Source: an uncultured Eubacteriales bacterium
Lineage (GTDB): Bacteria; Bacillota; Clostridia; Oscillospirales; Acutalibacteraceae
Assembly: GCA_900317815.1 (NCBI GenBank)
Contig: ONIC01000178.1
Location: 1-39,790 of the forward strand
DNA: 39,790 nucleotides
Reading direction: 5' to 3'
Shown here: positions 7,536 through 17,293 of the stretch, piece after piece
How positions within the stretch are numbered: the first letter of the stretch is position 1
Layout of the letters: every line of letters starts with the position of its first letter
The notes under the pieces: model-generated
The model's database searches: none
The model's input: the letters and a program-made list of their open reading frames with translations, nothing else
What the model was told of the DNA's origin: nothing
Program-made: the position numbers and the translations under genes

Positions 7536-8898
7536 GCTTTATTCCTGTTCTTTTCTTAATAACTATATATATGACCACCATTATGATAATGATAAATAGA
7601 TTATTCTTTATCATGAGCGGTAAGTCATTACTTGTTATTAACGAGTATACGAAAAAACACATTCTATAGCGAATTATAGAATACTGTTTAGGAAGGACTC
7701 TGAGCGGCCTTTCAACAGCTTTAAGAATTGTGTCGTATATTAAACAATTTGCAAAAAGCCCTATTATATTTCCCTGAAACCACCCATATGTAATATAGTC
7801 TGCTGGTGTACCGCCAAAGCTAAGATTAGATGTAATATAATATTGGGAAACCTTTGTTGTTACAAGAGTATTAATGGGTATAAAACTCCACAAAAAACCC
7901 AACAATCGTTTTGGAATGACCTCAGAGAACCAGAACAAATAATCTAGTCCATAGTTATATCCATATTTTGAAATCATTTTGGGCAAAACAAGGAGATTAG
8001 AATGAGGATAAGCTAAATCGGTTACTGTCGAGAGTAAATTATCTGCCACACTATATTGTAGAGAATAAAACGCAGGTAAGCCTCTTGCAACATTGTTCAT
8101 CATAACCTCAATAGAACTAGACAATAGAGCGATTGCCACAAATGCCAACACTACAATCCATATCACTTTTCTCCCATGCTCTTTCAAAAAAGCAAACATT
8201 ATACACCCAAAGAAAAGCAGTAGAGGTCCTCTTCCTGCATTAAATAGAAGATAGGCTATTGAAAGTATCAAACTCAATATAGATAATAGACCGTGACGCT
8301 TGTGCTTTGGGCTCGATGCATAAAAGCAAAAGAAACTCGCTGTAACAAAAATAGACAGAGTCTTACATATAGATCCAACTGCGCTTAAATACTCCGCATT
8401 ATCAACTCTATAGGTTCTAATAATATTCCCTAATGAAAGCATTCGTTGCAATCCACCTAGTTCTACTATTAATTCAAACAAGGCCAACCCGCCAATTGCA
8501 AGGAACACTATTCCTGTCTTAAATATGGCATTATCTAAATACTCATAGTCTCCATTTTGGGTGCCAAAAGAATCAAAATCTGTTTGTTTCGCATTGCGAT
8601 TTAAAACCAGTCGAACTTTTTTTAAGCCTATCAATAGAATTGCCACAAACGCTGTTATAAGGAATGCCCTTAGCCTATCGCTATCGCTTGCATTTCCATA
8701 TATAACTAGATAAGGATTTTTATACGCCTCCGCAACATATCGACCATCGTACAGTCCTAGAATTGCAGGAGTAAAAATATAGTATAGAATAAAAACCGCA
8801 AAAAATACAGTTTGTAGCAGGCTTCTATCTTTTTTTAGGTCATTAATCAAAACGAAGACCGTAACTATTAGTAATAGTATGTATAGTAATTCAATCAT
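7525..8898 (-). CDS. Wzy-like oligosaccharide repeat-unit polymerase
   Basis: This 457-aa membrane protein has about 11-12 hydrophobic spans and a large hydrophilic loop in the C-terminal half, the usual topology of Wzy/O-antigen polymerases. Recognisable features are an NAGRGPLLLFF segment in mid-protein, resembling the RG-type motif of bacterial repeat-unit polymerases, and a loop containing SNLSFGGTPADYITYGWFQGN. The family is divergent, so the call leans on topology and on its place next to the flippase. The ATG has AAGGTGA just upstream. It would polymerise flipped repeat units on the outer face of the membrane. Confidence 0.75.
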   Translation of the reverse strand: MIELLYILLLIVTVFVLINDLKKDRSLLQTVFFAVFILYYIFTPAILGLYDGRYVAEAYKNPYLVIYGNASDSDRLRAFLITAFVAILLIGLKKVRLVLNRNAKQTDFDSFGTQNGDYEYLDNAIFKTGIVFLAIGGLALFELIVELGGLQRMLSLGNIIRTYRVDNAEYLSAVGSICKTLSIFVTASFFCFYASSPKHKRHGLLSILSLILSIAYLLFNAGRGPLLLFFGCIMFAFLKEHGRKVIWIVVLAFVAIALLSSSIEVMMNNVARGLPAFYSLQYSVADNLLSTVTDLAYPHSNLLVLPKMISKYGYNYGLDYLFWFSEVIPKRLLGFLWSFIPINTLVTTKVSQYYITSNLSFGGTPADYITYGWFQGNIIGLFANCLIYDTILKAVERPLRVLPKQYSIIRYRMCFFVYSLITSNDLPLMIKNNLFIIIIMVVIYIVIKKRTGIKHEN

Positions 8899-8964
8899 TA
8901 AATCACCTTAGCCATATTTGCAATGAAAAACCTTGGCACAACCTCTCGACCCGTATAACTAAAG

Positions 8965-10185
8965 TTATATGTGGTATACTCCCGGAAGATTGATGATATT
9001 ATGGCAGTCAAGGACGACCTTACCATTTAACTTGTCCACATTTTCTTTAATTTCATTGTGCTTCACCATTATGACAACTAGGTCGCATTCGTCTAGGAAT
9101 GTGTCTAGGCTATGGTATTGATTCTCGACGACATCCTTCTCTATAAAGGGGTCATAAACTTTCAGCCCAGGCGCGAGATGGCGCTCTTGGCTCTCCAGCA
9201 ACTGGAGTGTAGGAGATTCACGCATATCATCCACATTTTCCTTATATGTGAGGCCATATAGACCGACACGCGAAATGTCCTTCAACCCATTTTCCTTCAT
9301 GATCTCATAGATGCGATTGAGTACGAAATCCGGCATACCATCATTGGTTTTCATGGACTCATCGATAACTTTAGCCAAGGAAGGATAATCACCAACAAGG
9401 AACCAGGGATCGACGGAAATACAATGTCCACCTACGCCGGGACCAGGCTGCAGGATGTTAACACGAGGATGCATGTTGCAAATCCGGATTATCTCGTAGA
9501 CATCCATATTATCGTGACGGCAAATTTTTGCCAGCTCGTTTGCGAAAGCAATATTAACTGCGCGGAAGGTATTCTCCACGACCTTAGTCATCTCAGCAGT
9601 CTTAATGTCCGTCACAACTATCTCTCCTTGGCAGAAGGAGGCATACAATTCCTTTACCTTCTCGCCAATAGCTTTGTCGTCTGCACCAATAGTGCGGTTG
9701 TTGTGCAGGAGCTCATATACCATGTTGCCGGGGATGATGCGTTCAGGAGCATGGACAAGGTTTAGATCATTGCCAATCTTAAATCCGTTCTCTTCAATAA
9801 CGGGGCGAACGTATTTTTCGATAGTTCCTGGAGAAACAGTAGACTCGATGACCACCGTAGCACCCTTAGGGCAGACCTTCATGACGTCCTTCACTGCTGC
9901 AACTACATAGCAGGCATCGACCTTTTTGCTGAACTTATCATAAGGAGTCGGAACAGAAACAATGTAGGTATCTGTTACCTGATACTCCGTCGTGAACTTG
10001 ATGCCAGCTTTTACTGCTGCATCGAACAGCTCATCTAATCCTTTTTCTTTAAACGTTGTGTGTCCAGCATTCAAGGTTGCGACAAGTTCCTTATTATAAT
10101 CGGTACCTATAACTTCGACGCCGTGAGAGGCCATCATGAGAGCAGTAGGAAGTCCGATGTACCCAAGTCCAATTACGTTGATCAT
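8965..10185 (-). CDS. wecC: UDP-N-acetyl-D-mannosaminuronic acid dehydrogenase
   Basis: This 406-aa enzyme is predicted to oxidise UDP-ManNAc to UDP-ManNAcA using two NAD+. It has the N-terminal nucleotide-binding motif VIGLGYIGLPTALMMASHGV, the middle-domain segment IKTAEMTKVVENTFRAVNIAFANE, and the catalytic Cys region PGVGGHCISVDPWFL. The CISVDPWF form is that of WecC/CapO; the second dehydrogenase of the cluster (14241-15551) has CIGVDPYYL. The ATG follows AAGGAG at about 10 nt. It pairs with wecB at 2933-4054, the same two enzymes that supply ManNAcA to S. aureus CP5/CP8. Confidence 0.92.
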   Translation of the reverse strand: MINVIGLGYIGLPTALMMASHGVEVIGTDYNKELVATLNAGHTTFKEKGLDELFDAAVKAGIKFTTEYQVTDTYIVSVPTPYDKFSKKVDACYVVAAVKDVMKVCPKGATVVIESTVSPGTIEKYVRPVIEENGFKIGNDLNLVHAPERIIPGNMVYELLHNNRTIGADDKAIGEKVKELYASFCQGEIVVTDIKTAEMTKVVENTFRAVNIAFANELAKICRHDNMDVYEIIRICNMHPRVNILQPGPGVGGHCISVDPWFLVGDYPSLAKVIDESMKTNDGMPDFVLNRIYEIMKENGLKDISRVGLYGLTYKENVDDMRESPTLQLLESQERHLAPGLKVYDPFIEKDVVENQYHSLDTFLDECDLVVIMVKHNEIKENVDKLNGKVVLDCHNIINLPGVYHI

Positions 10186-10204
10186 TTTATTGATTCTCCT
10201 TGTT

Positions 10205-11380
10205 TTACTTCTCTGATATTAGTGTTCTGGCAATGTTTTCAGCCCTGAAATCGCTTACCGGTACTCTTACCGGAACACCATTATTTAAATAGGAATTAAC
10301 AGCCTTGATTATATCCTCTTTTTTGTTGTTAACGAAAGTGTAGTGATCGTATTTAGAAAAGAATCTTTCAATGTCGTCACCATATTCGCCATCCTTCAAA
10401 AAAAGAATATCCTTAATAGAAGACGCATCGTGGTATACTTTTCCGGGTATTTGATTGCCTTTTATATTCATTAGGCAAACAATTACATCAATTTCTCCCA
10501 TGTATCGAGATAATTCATCGTGAGAAACTCTCTGTATAATTTTGATATTATCAGCAGGTGACAAATCCAGATCCGAATCGCCAATAATAAGAAAATCAGC
10601 TTCCTTTACCTCCAACGCGGCCTGATAAAAAGGAACCAGGTTTCTTGCCACTGAATTATAGCTACCAAAGTACCCCAAACACAGCCGGCCAGACGTTCTC
10701 GTTTTCTCATCTTCATATTCAAGGCTGGGAGTAGGTAGGAAAATCATTTTGCTTGCCTGTCCCTTGAATATCCGTTGCTGTTCTTCTTTTGTGAACGGAG
10801 ACACGTAACATACTCTGTCGGCAGGTTTGAGCAATGACTGTTCCACTATTTTCCTGAACCACACCGGTTGTGCGGTTTTACTTATGGTATCGCTTGCAAG
10901 AGGATCGCCCCACTGTTGAATATAGCGTATACTCCTATTGTGTCTTTTGCAGTATTTACCAATCATATGTGCCGTCATTGGGTCCGAGAAACTGATCAAG
11001 ATATCAAAGGCATCTTTTTTTATATCCTCACAGATCTTCTTTTTTTCAGGAAGATATAACAATGTCGCTCCAAATACATCCAGCTTTTTGAATACCCTGT
11101 ATGCTATGACCTTAAGCACTGATTTGATGGATTTACGTTGTGCCGACAATGCTTCCTCAGCATATGAACCGCTTTTGATGACTCTCCCATATCTGAACAC
11201 TTCACACCCATTGATAGTCTCTGCAGTACTGTAGTATTTGCTCTCTTTATCAGGATTGGGCATGTAGCACTTGACCGTATGTCCTAAAGATATTAAAGAT
11301 TGAATAATCGCCCTACATCTTAGCATTGAGGATGTATTATATTCTGCGGGCAAAGAAAGAATAATCGCAATCCTACTCAT
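10205..11380 (-). CDS. GT4-like glycosyltransferase
   Basis: This 391-aa protein looks like a GT-B glycosyltransferase. The N-terminus reads [23 protein letters not shown], the first domain contains [20 protein letters not shown], and the linker region contains [16 protein letters not shown], a common GT4 feature. The donor domain has [20 protein letters not shown] and a later [10 protein letters not shown]. It lacks a crisp E-x7-E motif, so the family call is moderate. AAGGAG precedes the ATG, which overlaps the stop of the preceding acetyltransferase by 4 nt (ATGA). It probably adds one sugar of the repeat unit. Confidence 0.7.
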   Translation of the reverse strand: MSRIAIILSLPAEYNTSSMLRCRAIIQSLISLGHTVKCYMPNPDKESKYYSTAETINGCEVFRYGRVIKSGSYAEEALSAQRKSIKSVLKVIAYRVFKKLDVFGATLLYLPEKKKICEDIKKDAFDILISFSDPMTAHMIGKYCKRHNRSIRYIQQWGDPLASDTISKTAQPVWFRKIVEQSLLKPADRVCYVSPFTKEEQQRIFKGQASKMIFLPTPSLEYEDEKTRTSGRLCLGYFGSYNSVARNLVPFYQAALEVKEADFLIIGDSDLDLSPADNIKIIQRVSHDELSRYMGEIDVIVCLMNIKGNQIPGKVYHDASSIKDILFLKDGEYGDDIERFFSKYDHYTFVNNKKEDIIKAVNSYLNNGVPVRVPVSDFRAENIARTLISEK

Positions 11381-12054
11381 GGTTGCTCCTTATTTATCTC
11401 TATCAGCTTATCAACATTTTCAAAGTAGCCATAATTGTGACTCAGCCATCTCAAATCCTTGTTCCACCATTTAAGCGCCATGAGTTCTTTTATCTGATGG
11501 GGCGAAAATCTGTATTTAATATGCTTGGCTGGAACGCCACCAACAATCGAATATGGCTCTACATCTCTTGTTACTACTGCCCCTGCGGCAATAACTGCAC
11601 CGTCTCCTATCCTGCAAGGTCCGACTATAATCGCACCAAACCCTATGTACACATCATTTCCTACAATAATCGAGTACTTACTGCCTGGAATACATGGCTC
11701 CTCATCAAAAAGCTGTTTTTCAGTAAACGAGAAACCGCTTTGCTTTTTAGTGGAGTAAAAACAAGGGTGAGTCGATACAAAGCTTTGAGTAGGGTGCGTA
11801 AGTGTTAAAAACTGCACACTCTCCGCTATTGAGCAGAATCTTCCAATTTTTCCAATTACCACAGAATTTGCCCCAATGTATGACGCATATCCAAGCTCAC
11901 CAGAAAAGTATGAATGATGAGACAACTTATTATATCCTTCAAATACAGAGTTTTTTGCTGCTTTTGCTCTATATTCAATTTTCAAATGAGAACTCCTTAG
12001 TTTATGGCTGATCATTATCAAAACATACAGCAGTTCTCTTAGAATGTATCTCAT
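11377..12054 (-). CDS. CatB-related left-handed beta-helix O-acetyltransferase
   Basis: This 225-aa soluble protein contains hexapeptide repeats such as [20 protein letters not shown] and [20 protein letters not shown], followed by [29 protein letters not shown]. This is the XAT/CatB pattern for acetyl-CoA-dependent acetylation of a sugar hydroxyl. The stretch after the first helix ([17 protein letters not shown]) is the usual loop of the family with the candidate catalytic His. The frame opens at a TTG at 12060, but the ATG at 12054 has GGAG about 7 nt upstream, so I chose that. It probably decorates a nucleotide sugar or a repeat-unit sugar. Confidence 0.87.
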   Translation of the reverse strand: MRYILRELLYVLIMISHKLRSSHLKIEYRAKAAKNSVFEGYNKLSHHSYFSGELGYASYIGANSVVIGKIGRFCSIAESVQFLTLTHPTQSFVSTHPCFYSTKKQSGFSFTEKQLFDEEPCIPGSKYSIIVGNDVYIGFGAIIVGPCRIGDGAVIAAGAVVTRDVEPYSIVGGVPAKHIKYRFSPHQIKELMALKWWNKDLRWLSHNYGYFENVDKLIEINKEQP

Positions 12055-12089
12055 AGACAAACTCCATCTTATAATGCACCGAAGAAAAC

Positions 12090-13190
12090 CTATTCAACCA
12101 AACTCTTTATATCATCCTGGTATCTATGATAATCGAAAAGCTCGTTATCTATTTTCCTTTTTTGTCCCAGTGACTTCAATAAAGCTAAATCTATTTTTGA
12201 AGTATCTTCTACTAGGATGCCATTGCTCTCATTAATATAGTCCGTAATATTACTGAAAACATTTGCGATTACCGGTGTCCCACAGCTTATGCTTTCGACC
12301 AGCTTTGTCGGAAATCCAGCTTTCACAACAATGTTATTTTCCCTCAGGATAATTGACCAATCTGCTTCTTTCACTATGCGAATAACATCCTGATGCGGGA
12401 TGCGTCCCCAAAAGACAATTCCCTTCGGCAATTCTTTATTCCAAGAATACATACGAATAAACTGTTCTTCGGTAACTCCCACCACATTGAATACTACGCT
12501 TTCCATATTGCTACATTCGGAGACTGTTTCAACAATGACATCCAACTTTTCTTTCAATACACTTGGTGAACCTGCATAAACAAATGTTGTAACGTCCCTC
12601 TTCTTTTCAACGGGAACATTCCATTTCTCTTCTGTTATATCTACAGTGGGTGGTATTAATACGGTTGAAACATATGGTTTATAATAATCATAAAGGTACC
12701 TGCTGATCGCTATAACTGAATCAACATGTTTTTGAACATACCGCATCCTATATGCTGTATCCAATTCTTTTATTGTCCTATATATAATGCTGCCACCGAC
12801 AGGTTTGGGCCATTCAGTCACATCTGCTACGCACTTTATCCTATTTGATTGACAATATTTCCTTATTCTGTTCAGCGCAACAGCCGGATAATTGTATGCA
12901 ATAACAACACTCGGTTTTTCGTCTATTAGAATAGAAATGGCCTTCCGTGCTCCAAACAGATAATCCTTATCGCCTTCTCGTTTATACTCAAAAGTGCTGA
13001 ATCCAAAGTATTCTGTGTTATGAGGTTCTCCGGAGTATTCTTTCAGAGCATTAACAAACCTTACCTTATAGCCAGAATCTCTTAGACTTTTAGCAATTCC
13101 AATAACTCGCTGAGCAGCCGCATTCTTATCCGGTAGTTCAAAGCCGCCGATATATAGTATTCTTTTCTTGTCTATCGGCTGTGTATCCAT
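12090..13190 (-). CDS. GT4-family glycosyltransferase
   Basis: This 366-aa protein begins [39 protein letters not shown], here cited for its [18 protein letters not shown] donor-fold start. It later has [29 protein letters not shown] and a C-terminal [30 protein letters not shown]. The [20 protein letters not shown] region is the classical GT4 donor-binding block. The start is the ATG at 13190, with GGGAG 8 nt upstream; it overlaps the TGA of the 4-epimerase gene (TGATG), so translation is probably coupled. A GTG one codon upstream is an alternative. Confidence 0.83.
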   Translation of the reverse strand: MDTQPIDKKRILYIGGFELPDKNAAAQRVIGIAKSLRDSGYKVRFVNALKEYSGEPHNTEYFGFSTFEYKREGDKDYLFGARKAISILIDEKPSVVIAYNYPAVALNRIRKYCQSNRIKCVADVTEWPKPVGGSIIYRTIKELDTAYRMRYVQKHVDSVIAISRYLYDYYKPYVSTVLIPPTVDITEEKWNVPVEKKRDVTTFVYAGSPSVLKEKLDVIVETVSECSNMESVVFNVVGVTEEQFIRMYSWNKELPKGIVFWGRIPHQDVIRIVKEADWSIILRENNIVVKAGFPTKLVESISCGTPVIANVFSNITDYINESNGILVEDTSKIDLALLKSLGQKRKIDNELFDYHRYQDDIKSLVE

Positions 13191-14164
13191 CACAAATTCT
13201 CCCTATACCACTCAATCGCAGCCTGAATACCACGGTCGAAGCTCCAATCGGGTTCGTAACCCAGAAGCTTTTTTGCCTTGCTAATGTCGGCATTACTGTG
13301 TTTGATATCGCCAGCACGATCAGGACCAAAGTTCGGCTCAACATCCACACCAAGAGCTTTTGTCAGGCCGTAGTAGATGTCAAGAAGATACTCTCTACCA
13401 CCGTATGCGATGTTGAAAGCTTCACCAGCAGCCTCATGAGGTGCAGCAGCGGCTTTAAGATTCGCTTCAATAACATTCTCAATATATGTAAAGTCCCTGC
13501 TCTGGCGGCCGTCACCATTAATGGTCGGCACTTCTCCATGGAGCAGCTGACGGATAAACTTCGGAATAACAGCGGCGTAAGCGCCGTTCGGATCCTGACG
13601 GCGGCCGAAGACGTTAAAATAGCGCAGGCCGTAAGTATCAAGGCCATAGTGACGTGTGTACTGCTTTGCCCATTCTTCATCTGCTCTTTTGCTTACAGCA
13701 TAAGGGGAAAGAAGATTCCCCTCCCGACCTTCCTTTTTAGGAAGATTCGGCTCGTCTCCGTAGACAGAAGATGAAGACGCATATACAAACTTCTTCACGC
13801 CGCTCTGGCGTGCCGCTTCCATCATGTTCAGTGTGCCCATGATATTGTTTGCGCAGTAGAACAGCGGCATCTCAATAGAGCGAGGCACAGATCCCCAAGC
13901 AGCCTGGTTCAGAACGTAGTCAACGCCCTCACAAGCATTCATGCAGGTAGCGAGGTCTTTGATATCACCCTTGATGAATGTGTAGTTAGGATTGTCCATG
14001 AGCATATCAACGTTAGCCTGCTTGCCAGTACTAAGATCATCCAGGCAGCGCACCTTATATCCCATCTTCAGAATAGCTTCGCAAAGGTTCGAACCAATAA
14101 ATCCTGCGCCACCCGTAACCAAGAACGTACTATTTTCAGGAAAATTCACATTTTGATAGCCCAT
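13190..14164 (-). CDS. TviC/WbpP-type UDP-N-acetylglucosamine (or uronic acid) C4-epimerase
   Basis: This 324-aa SDR enzyme is predicted to interconvert gluco and galacto forms of UDP-HexNAc or UDP-HexNAcA. It shows TGGAGFIGSNLCEAI at the N-terminus, AAWGSVPRSIEMP, ASSSSVYGDEPNLPKKEG, SPYAVSKRADE (YxxxK) and LRYFNVFGRRQDPNGAYAAV. The SVPRS and FNVFGRRQDPNGAYAAVIPK segments match the WbpP/TviC class rather than plain GalE. The ATG at 14164 was chosen over the one at 14179 because GGAGG lies 8 nt upstream of it. The dehydrogenase gene directly upstream is the TviB/WbpO partner, so the pair should make UDP-GalNAcA. Confidence 0.88.
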   Translation of the reverse strand: MGYQNVNFPENSTFLVTGGAGFIGSNLCEAILKMGYKVRCLDDLSTGKQANVDMLMDNPNYTFIKGDIKDLATCMNACEGVDYVLNQAAWGSVPRSIEMPLFYCANNIMGTLNMMEAARQSGVKKFVYASSSSVYGDEPNLPKKEGREGNLLSPYAVSKRADEEWAKQYTRHYGLDTYGLRYFNVFGRRQDPNGAYAAVIPKFIRQLLHGEVPTINGDGRQSRDFTYIENVIEANLKAAAAPHEAAGEAFNIAYGGREYLLDIYYGLTKALGVDVEPNFGPDRAGDIKHSNADISKAKKLLGYEPDWSFDRGIQAAIEWYRENL

Positions 14165-14240
14165 TATTTCTTCCTCCATTTATTTCAACAAAAGCATCCT
14201 CCTCGTGCAAATAAATGCACAGAGATAATAGCCATGAGAA

Positions 14241-15551
14241 TTACAGTCTCCAATAGCTGTAACCGGCTGCTTCGTACTCCTTGCGATTCAGAAGTCCTTT
14301 AAGATCAAGGAGAACCTTCTTTCCTTCGCCATAGAACTTGTCCATCTCAGCCATTGTGAAATTACTGAATTCAGTGTGAGCGACGGCAAGTATGACTGCA
14401 TCCATACCCTTGATCGTGCTCATGTCCACAAACTCAACATCATAGAGCATCTTTGCCTCGGCAGCATCCGCTTCAGGATCTGCAATCACGGGCGAGATCC
14501 CATATTCTTTCAATTCATTCACGATGTCAATAATTTTTGTATTTCTGGTATCCGGGCAGTTCTCCTTAAAGGTGAAGCCCAGGATAGCGACCTTAGCGCC
14601 TTTAACCGCTTTATCGGCAGCAATCAGATTCTTCACGCAGTTCTCTGCGCAGTACTTGCCCATATCATCATTGATCCGGCGACCGGACAGGATGATCTGG
14701 CTGTGATAACCAAGCATTTCAGCTTTGTATGTGAGGTAATAGGGATCAACGCCGATGCAGTGACCGCCTACAAGTCCGGGATAGAATTTAAGGAAATTCC
14801 ATTTAGTACCCGCGGCTTCAAGGACAGATTTAGTATCAATACCCATTTTATTGAAAATAATCGACAATTCGTTCATGAACGCAATGTTGATATCACGCTG
14901 ACTGTTCTCGATAACCTTTGCTGCTTCAGCCACCTTAATACTCTCAGCACGATGGACACCGGCATCTACAACCAATTCATAGACTTTCGCCACACAATCC
15001 AATGTCTCTTCATCCATACCGGAAACGATTTTTTTGATGGTTTCAAGACGATGTACCTTATCACCGGGGTTGATACGCTCAGGGCTATAGCCAATCTTGA
15101 AATCTACGCCGCACTTTAGGCCTGATTCTTTTTCGAGAATCGGTACACACACATCCTCGGTAACACCGGGATAAACGGTAGACTCAAAAACTACGATGGA
15201 TCCTTTTGTCAGATTCCGACCAAGGATAGTGCTGGCACCTTCCACCGGACTCAAATCCGGTGTGTGGTCATTATTAACAGGAGTTGGAACTGCTACTATA
15301 TGGAATTTCGCTTCACGAAGTCTTGTTTCATCTGCGGTAAATTCGACCGTTGTCTTCGAGATAGCTTCATCACCAACCTCATGTGTCGGATCTATCCCGT
15401 TTTTGTAGAGCTCGATTTTCTTTGCGTTGAGATCAAAGCCGATCACATCAATCTTTCTTGCAAATGCCACTGCTATAGGCATACCTACGTAGCCAAGGCC
15501 TACAAGTGAAAGTTTTTCCTTTTTACTTACAAGCTGTTCGTAAAGATTCAT
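14241..15551 (-). CDS. TviB/WbpO-type UDP-N-acetylhexosamine 6-dehydrogenase
   Basis: This 436-aa enzyme is predicted to oxidise C6 of UDP-GlcNAc or UDP-GalNAc to the uronic acid. The NAD-binding motif LVGLGYVGMPIAVAFARK is near the N-terminus, with the middle-domain stretch SIKVAEAAKVIENSQRDINI and the catalytic Cys in GLVGGHCIGVDPYYLTYKAE, followed by ILSGRRINDDMG. The CIGVDPYYLTxKAE and GRRxND segments are those of TviB/WbpO/VipA. The start is the ATG at 15551, with AAGGA 9 nt upstream; a GTG two codons earlier is too close to it. It works with the 4-epimerase at 13190-14164 to supply UDP-GalNAcA. Confidence 0.9.
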   Translation of the reverse strand: MNLYEQLVSKKEKLSLVGLGYVGMPIAVAFARKIDVIGFDLNAKKIELYKNGIDPTHEVGDEAISKTTVEFTADETRLREAKFHIVAVPTPVNNDHTPDLSPVEGASTILGRNLTKGSIVVFESTVYPGVTEDVCVPILEKESGLKCGVDFKIGYSPERINPGDKVHRLETIKKIVSGMDEETLDCVAKVYELVVDAGVHRAESIKVAEAAKVIENSQRDINIAFMNELSIIFNKMGIDTKSVLEAAGTKWNFLKFYPGLVGGHCIGVDPYYLTYKAEMLGYHSQIILSGRRINDDMGKYCAENCVKNLIAADKAVKGAKVAILGFTFKENCPDTRNTKIIDIVNELKEYGISPVIADPEADAAEAKMLYDVEFVDMSTIKGMDAVILAVAHTEFSNFTMAEMDKFYGEGKKVLLDLKGLLNRKEYEAAGYSYWRL

Positions 15552-15571
15552 AAACACATATCCTTTTTCCT

Positions 15572-16663
15572 TTATCTTCTAGCAATAGACCGTATCTCTT
15601 GCTCGTATGCTGCAATAACAAGTTTCCGATCATATTCTTTTTCCATTTTAGCTCTGGCTGCTAATCCCATCTTTTTTCTGTCTTCATCAGAAATAGAAAG
15701 AAACCTTATAATGGCATCAACAAGACTTTCTACACTATGTGCCTCACAACCAAATCCCGTAACGCCTTCGTCAAAAGTTTCAATACAACCGGGAACTCGT
15801 GTGGTAATTACAGGTCTTCCCGTTGCAGAGGCTTCCAACAGAACATTTGCAGTCCCCTCATGATATGATGGTAAAACAACACAATTAGTATCTTTATAAA
15901 AATCATGCATTTCAGATTGTAATCCATGATAAATTACAATTCCATCGTCCTGGTATTCTTTCAGAATTTGATCATAATTCTCATCGCTCCAACCAATAAT
16001 ATCAAATTGCGTATTTGGATACTGCGATTTTACAATCTTGGCAGATTCCAACAATTCGTTAATCCCTTTGTCTCTCATTATCCTTCCGACAAACAAAAAT
16101 TTAATAATAGTTTTGTCAGGTGGATATTGCTCATAACTGTTTGCTTCTAAATTCACACCGGATCCGGGAATTAAAACCGATTTCCCTTTTACCATGTTGT
16201 GATCAACAAACAAGGATTGATTGCTTTTATTCTGAAAAAAAACACAATTACACTTTTTCAAACCTAATTTGTACAATGCTTTTGTAATAAAGCTTAATAA
16301 ACCGCCATTTTCAATAGACGTGCCTAAACCCGTGACATTTGAAATATACGGGATTTTCAACATTTGGCATGCTATTCCACCATACACGTTAGGTTTTATG
16401 GTATAAGTCAGCACTACATCAGGCAGTAATTCTTTTAACAGTTTGTAGTACCTCAAGATCTGATTTATGTCCGCAAAAGGATTCATTCCTCTTCTGTTAA
16501 AATTGAATTCAATAAATGTACATCCCAGTTTAGTGAGTTGAGGTATATACTCTCCGTTAGGTAAAACAATTATAACCTCGTTATCTTTGCAAAAATGTTC
16601 CACTATCTCTTTTCTGAATTTATAAAGTCCAATGTCGGCGTTTGCAAGAAATACAATACGCAT
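15572..16663 (-). CDS. GT4-family glycosyltransferase (CapM/PglA-like)
   Basis: This 363-aa protein begins MRIVFLANADIGLYKFRKEI and contains VVLTYTIKPNVYGGIACQML and ISNVTGLGTSIENGG, which are characteristic of the CapM/PglA-like GT4 group. The donor domain has FLFVGRIMRDKGINELLES and VLPSYHEGTANVLLEASATG, including the E-x7-E block. Members such as Campylobacter PglA add the second sugar onto lipid-linked diNAcBac. That fits its position close behind the pglC-like gene, and I infer it adds the second sugar here. The gene is AT-rich. GAGGG precedes the ATG. Confidence 0.87.
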   Translation of the reverse strand: MRIVFLANADIGLYKFRKEIVEHFCKDNEVIIVLPNGEYIPQLTKLGCTFIEFNFNRRGMNPFADINQILRYYKLLKELLPDVVLTYTIKPNVYGGIACQMLKIPYISNVTGLGTSIENGGLLSFITKALYKLGLKKCNCVFFQNKSNQSLFVDHNMVKGKSVLIPGSGVNLEANSYEQYPPDKTIIKFLFVGRIMRDKGINELLESAKIVKSQYPNTQFDIIGWSDENYDQILKEYQDDGIVIYHGLQSEMHDFYKDTNCVVLPSYHEGTANVLLEASATGRPVITTRVPGCIETFDEGVTGFGCEAHSVESLVDAIIRFLSISDEDRKKMGLAARAKMEKEYDRKLVIAAYEQEIRSIARR

Positions 16664-16675
16664 TACAATAATCCC

Positions 16676-17293
16676 TCAAAACTGATTAATTATCGCAGGC
16701 ACTCCTACATACGTGCCCGCTTCGTATATATTCTTAATCACAACAGCTCCCGCACCTATCATGCATCCGCTGCAGATATTCACATTATTGCTGACTGTTG
16801 CGCCTGCTCCCAACCATGTTGATTCGCCGATATTTACGGTACCGCAAACATGAGCACCAACCGAAATGTGAACATAATCATTAATAACACAATCGTGATC
16901 CACAGAGCTGCAGGTATTTATAATGCAGCCTTTTCCTACTGTGGTCCCGGAATTGACAACCGCACCTGCCATTACAACAGTGCCTGTTCCAAAACTGGTA
17001 TCTTCGGCAATAACGGCTTTTGGATGAATTAAAGTCGGGAAAACTCTATCACAATATTTATTCATTAAAGCCTCTCGTATCTTTGCATTTCCGATTCCGA
17101 CAAAAACATCACCGTCTAATTTCGGAAGGTCATTTGTTTTGCCGATCACAGGATACTTGCCGCAAGAAGTGATGTTTTCATTGTCATCTAAAAACACAAT
17201 GTCAGCAAAACCCATTAACATAGCGATATCGGCAACAACCTTGCCATGACCGGAAGCGCCGATAATTATCAATTTTTTATTTACCCCCGGCAT
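16676..17293 (-). CDS. NeuD/PglD-family sugar acetyltransferase
   Basis: This 205-aa protein has the full two-part PglD layout. A Rossmann-like UDP-sugar-binding domain (KLIIIGASGHGKVVADIA, residues about 7-24) is followed by a left-handed beta-helix with GTGTVVMAGAVVNSGTTVGK, NTCSSVDHDCVINDYVHI (the DHDC His is the likely base) and a final GAGAVVIKNIYEAGTYVGVP. It is predicted to transfer acetyl from acetyl-CoA to a 4-amino sugar nucleotide. The ATG overlaps the end of the pglC-like gene by 17 nt and has GAGG 9 nt upstream. It is the better of two PglD candidates in the operon; the other (19294-19788) has a shortened C-terminus. Confidence 0.87.
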   Translation of the reverse strand: MPGVNKKLIIIGASGHGKVVADIAMLMGFADIVFLDDNENITSCGKYPVIGKTNDLPKLDGDVFVGIGNAKIREALMNKYCDRVFPTLIHPKAVIAEDTSFGTGTVVMAGAVVNSGTTVGKGCIINTCSSVDHDCVINDYVHISVGAHVCGTVNIGESTWLGAGATVSNNVNICSGCMIGAGAVVIKNIYEAGTYVGVPAIINQF

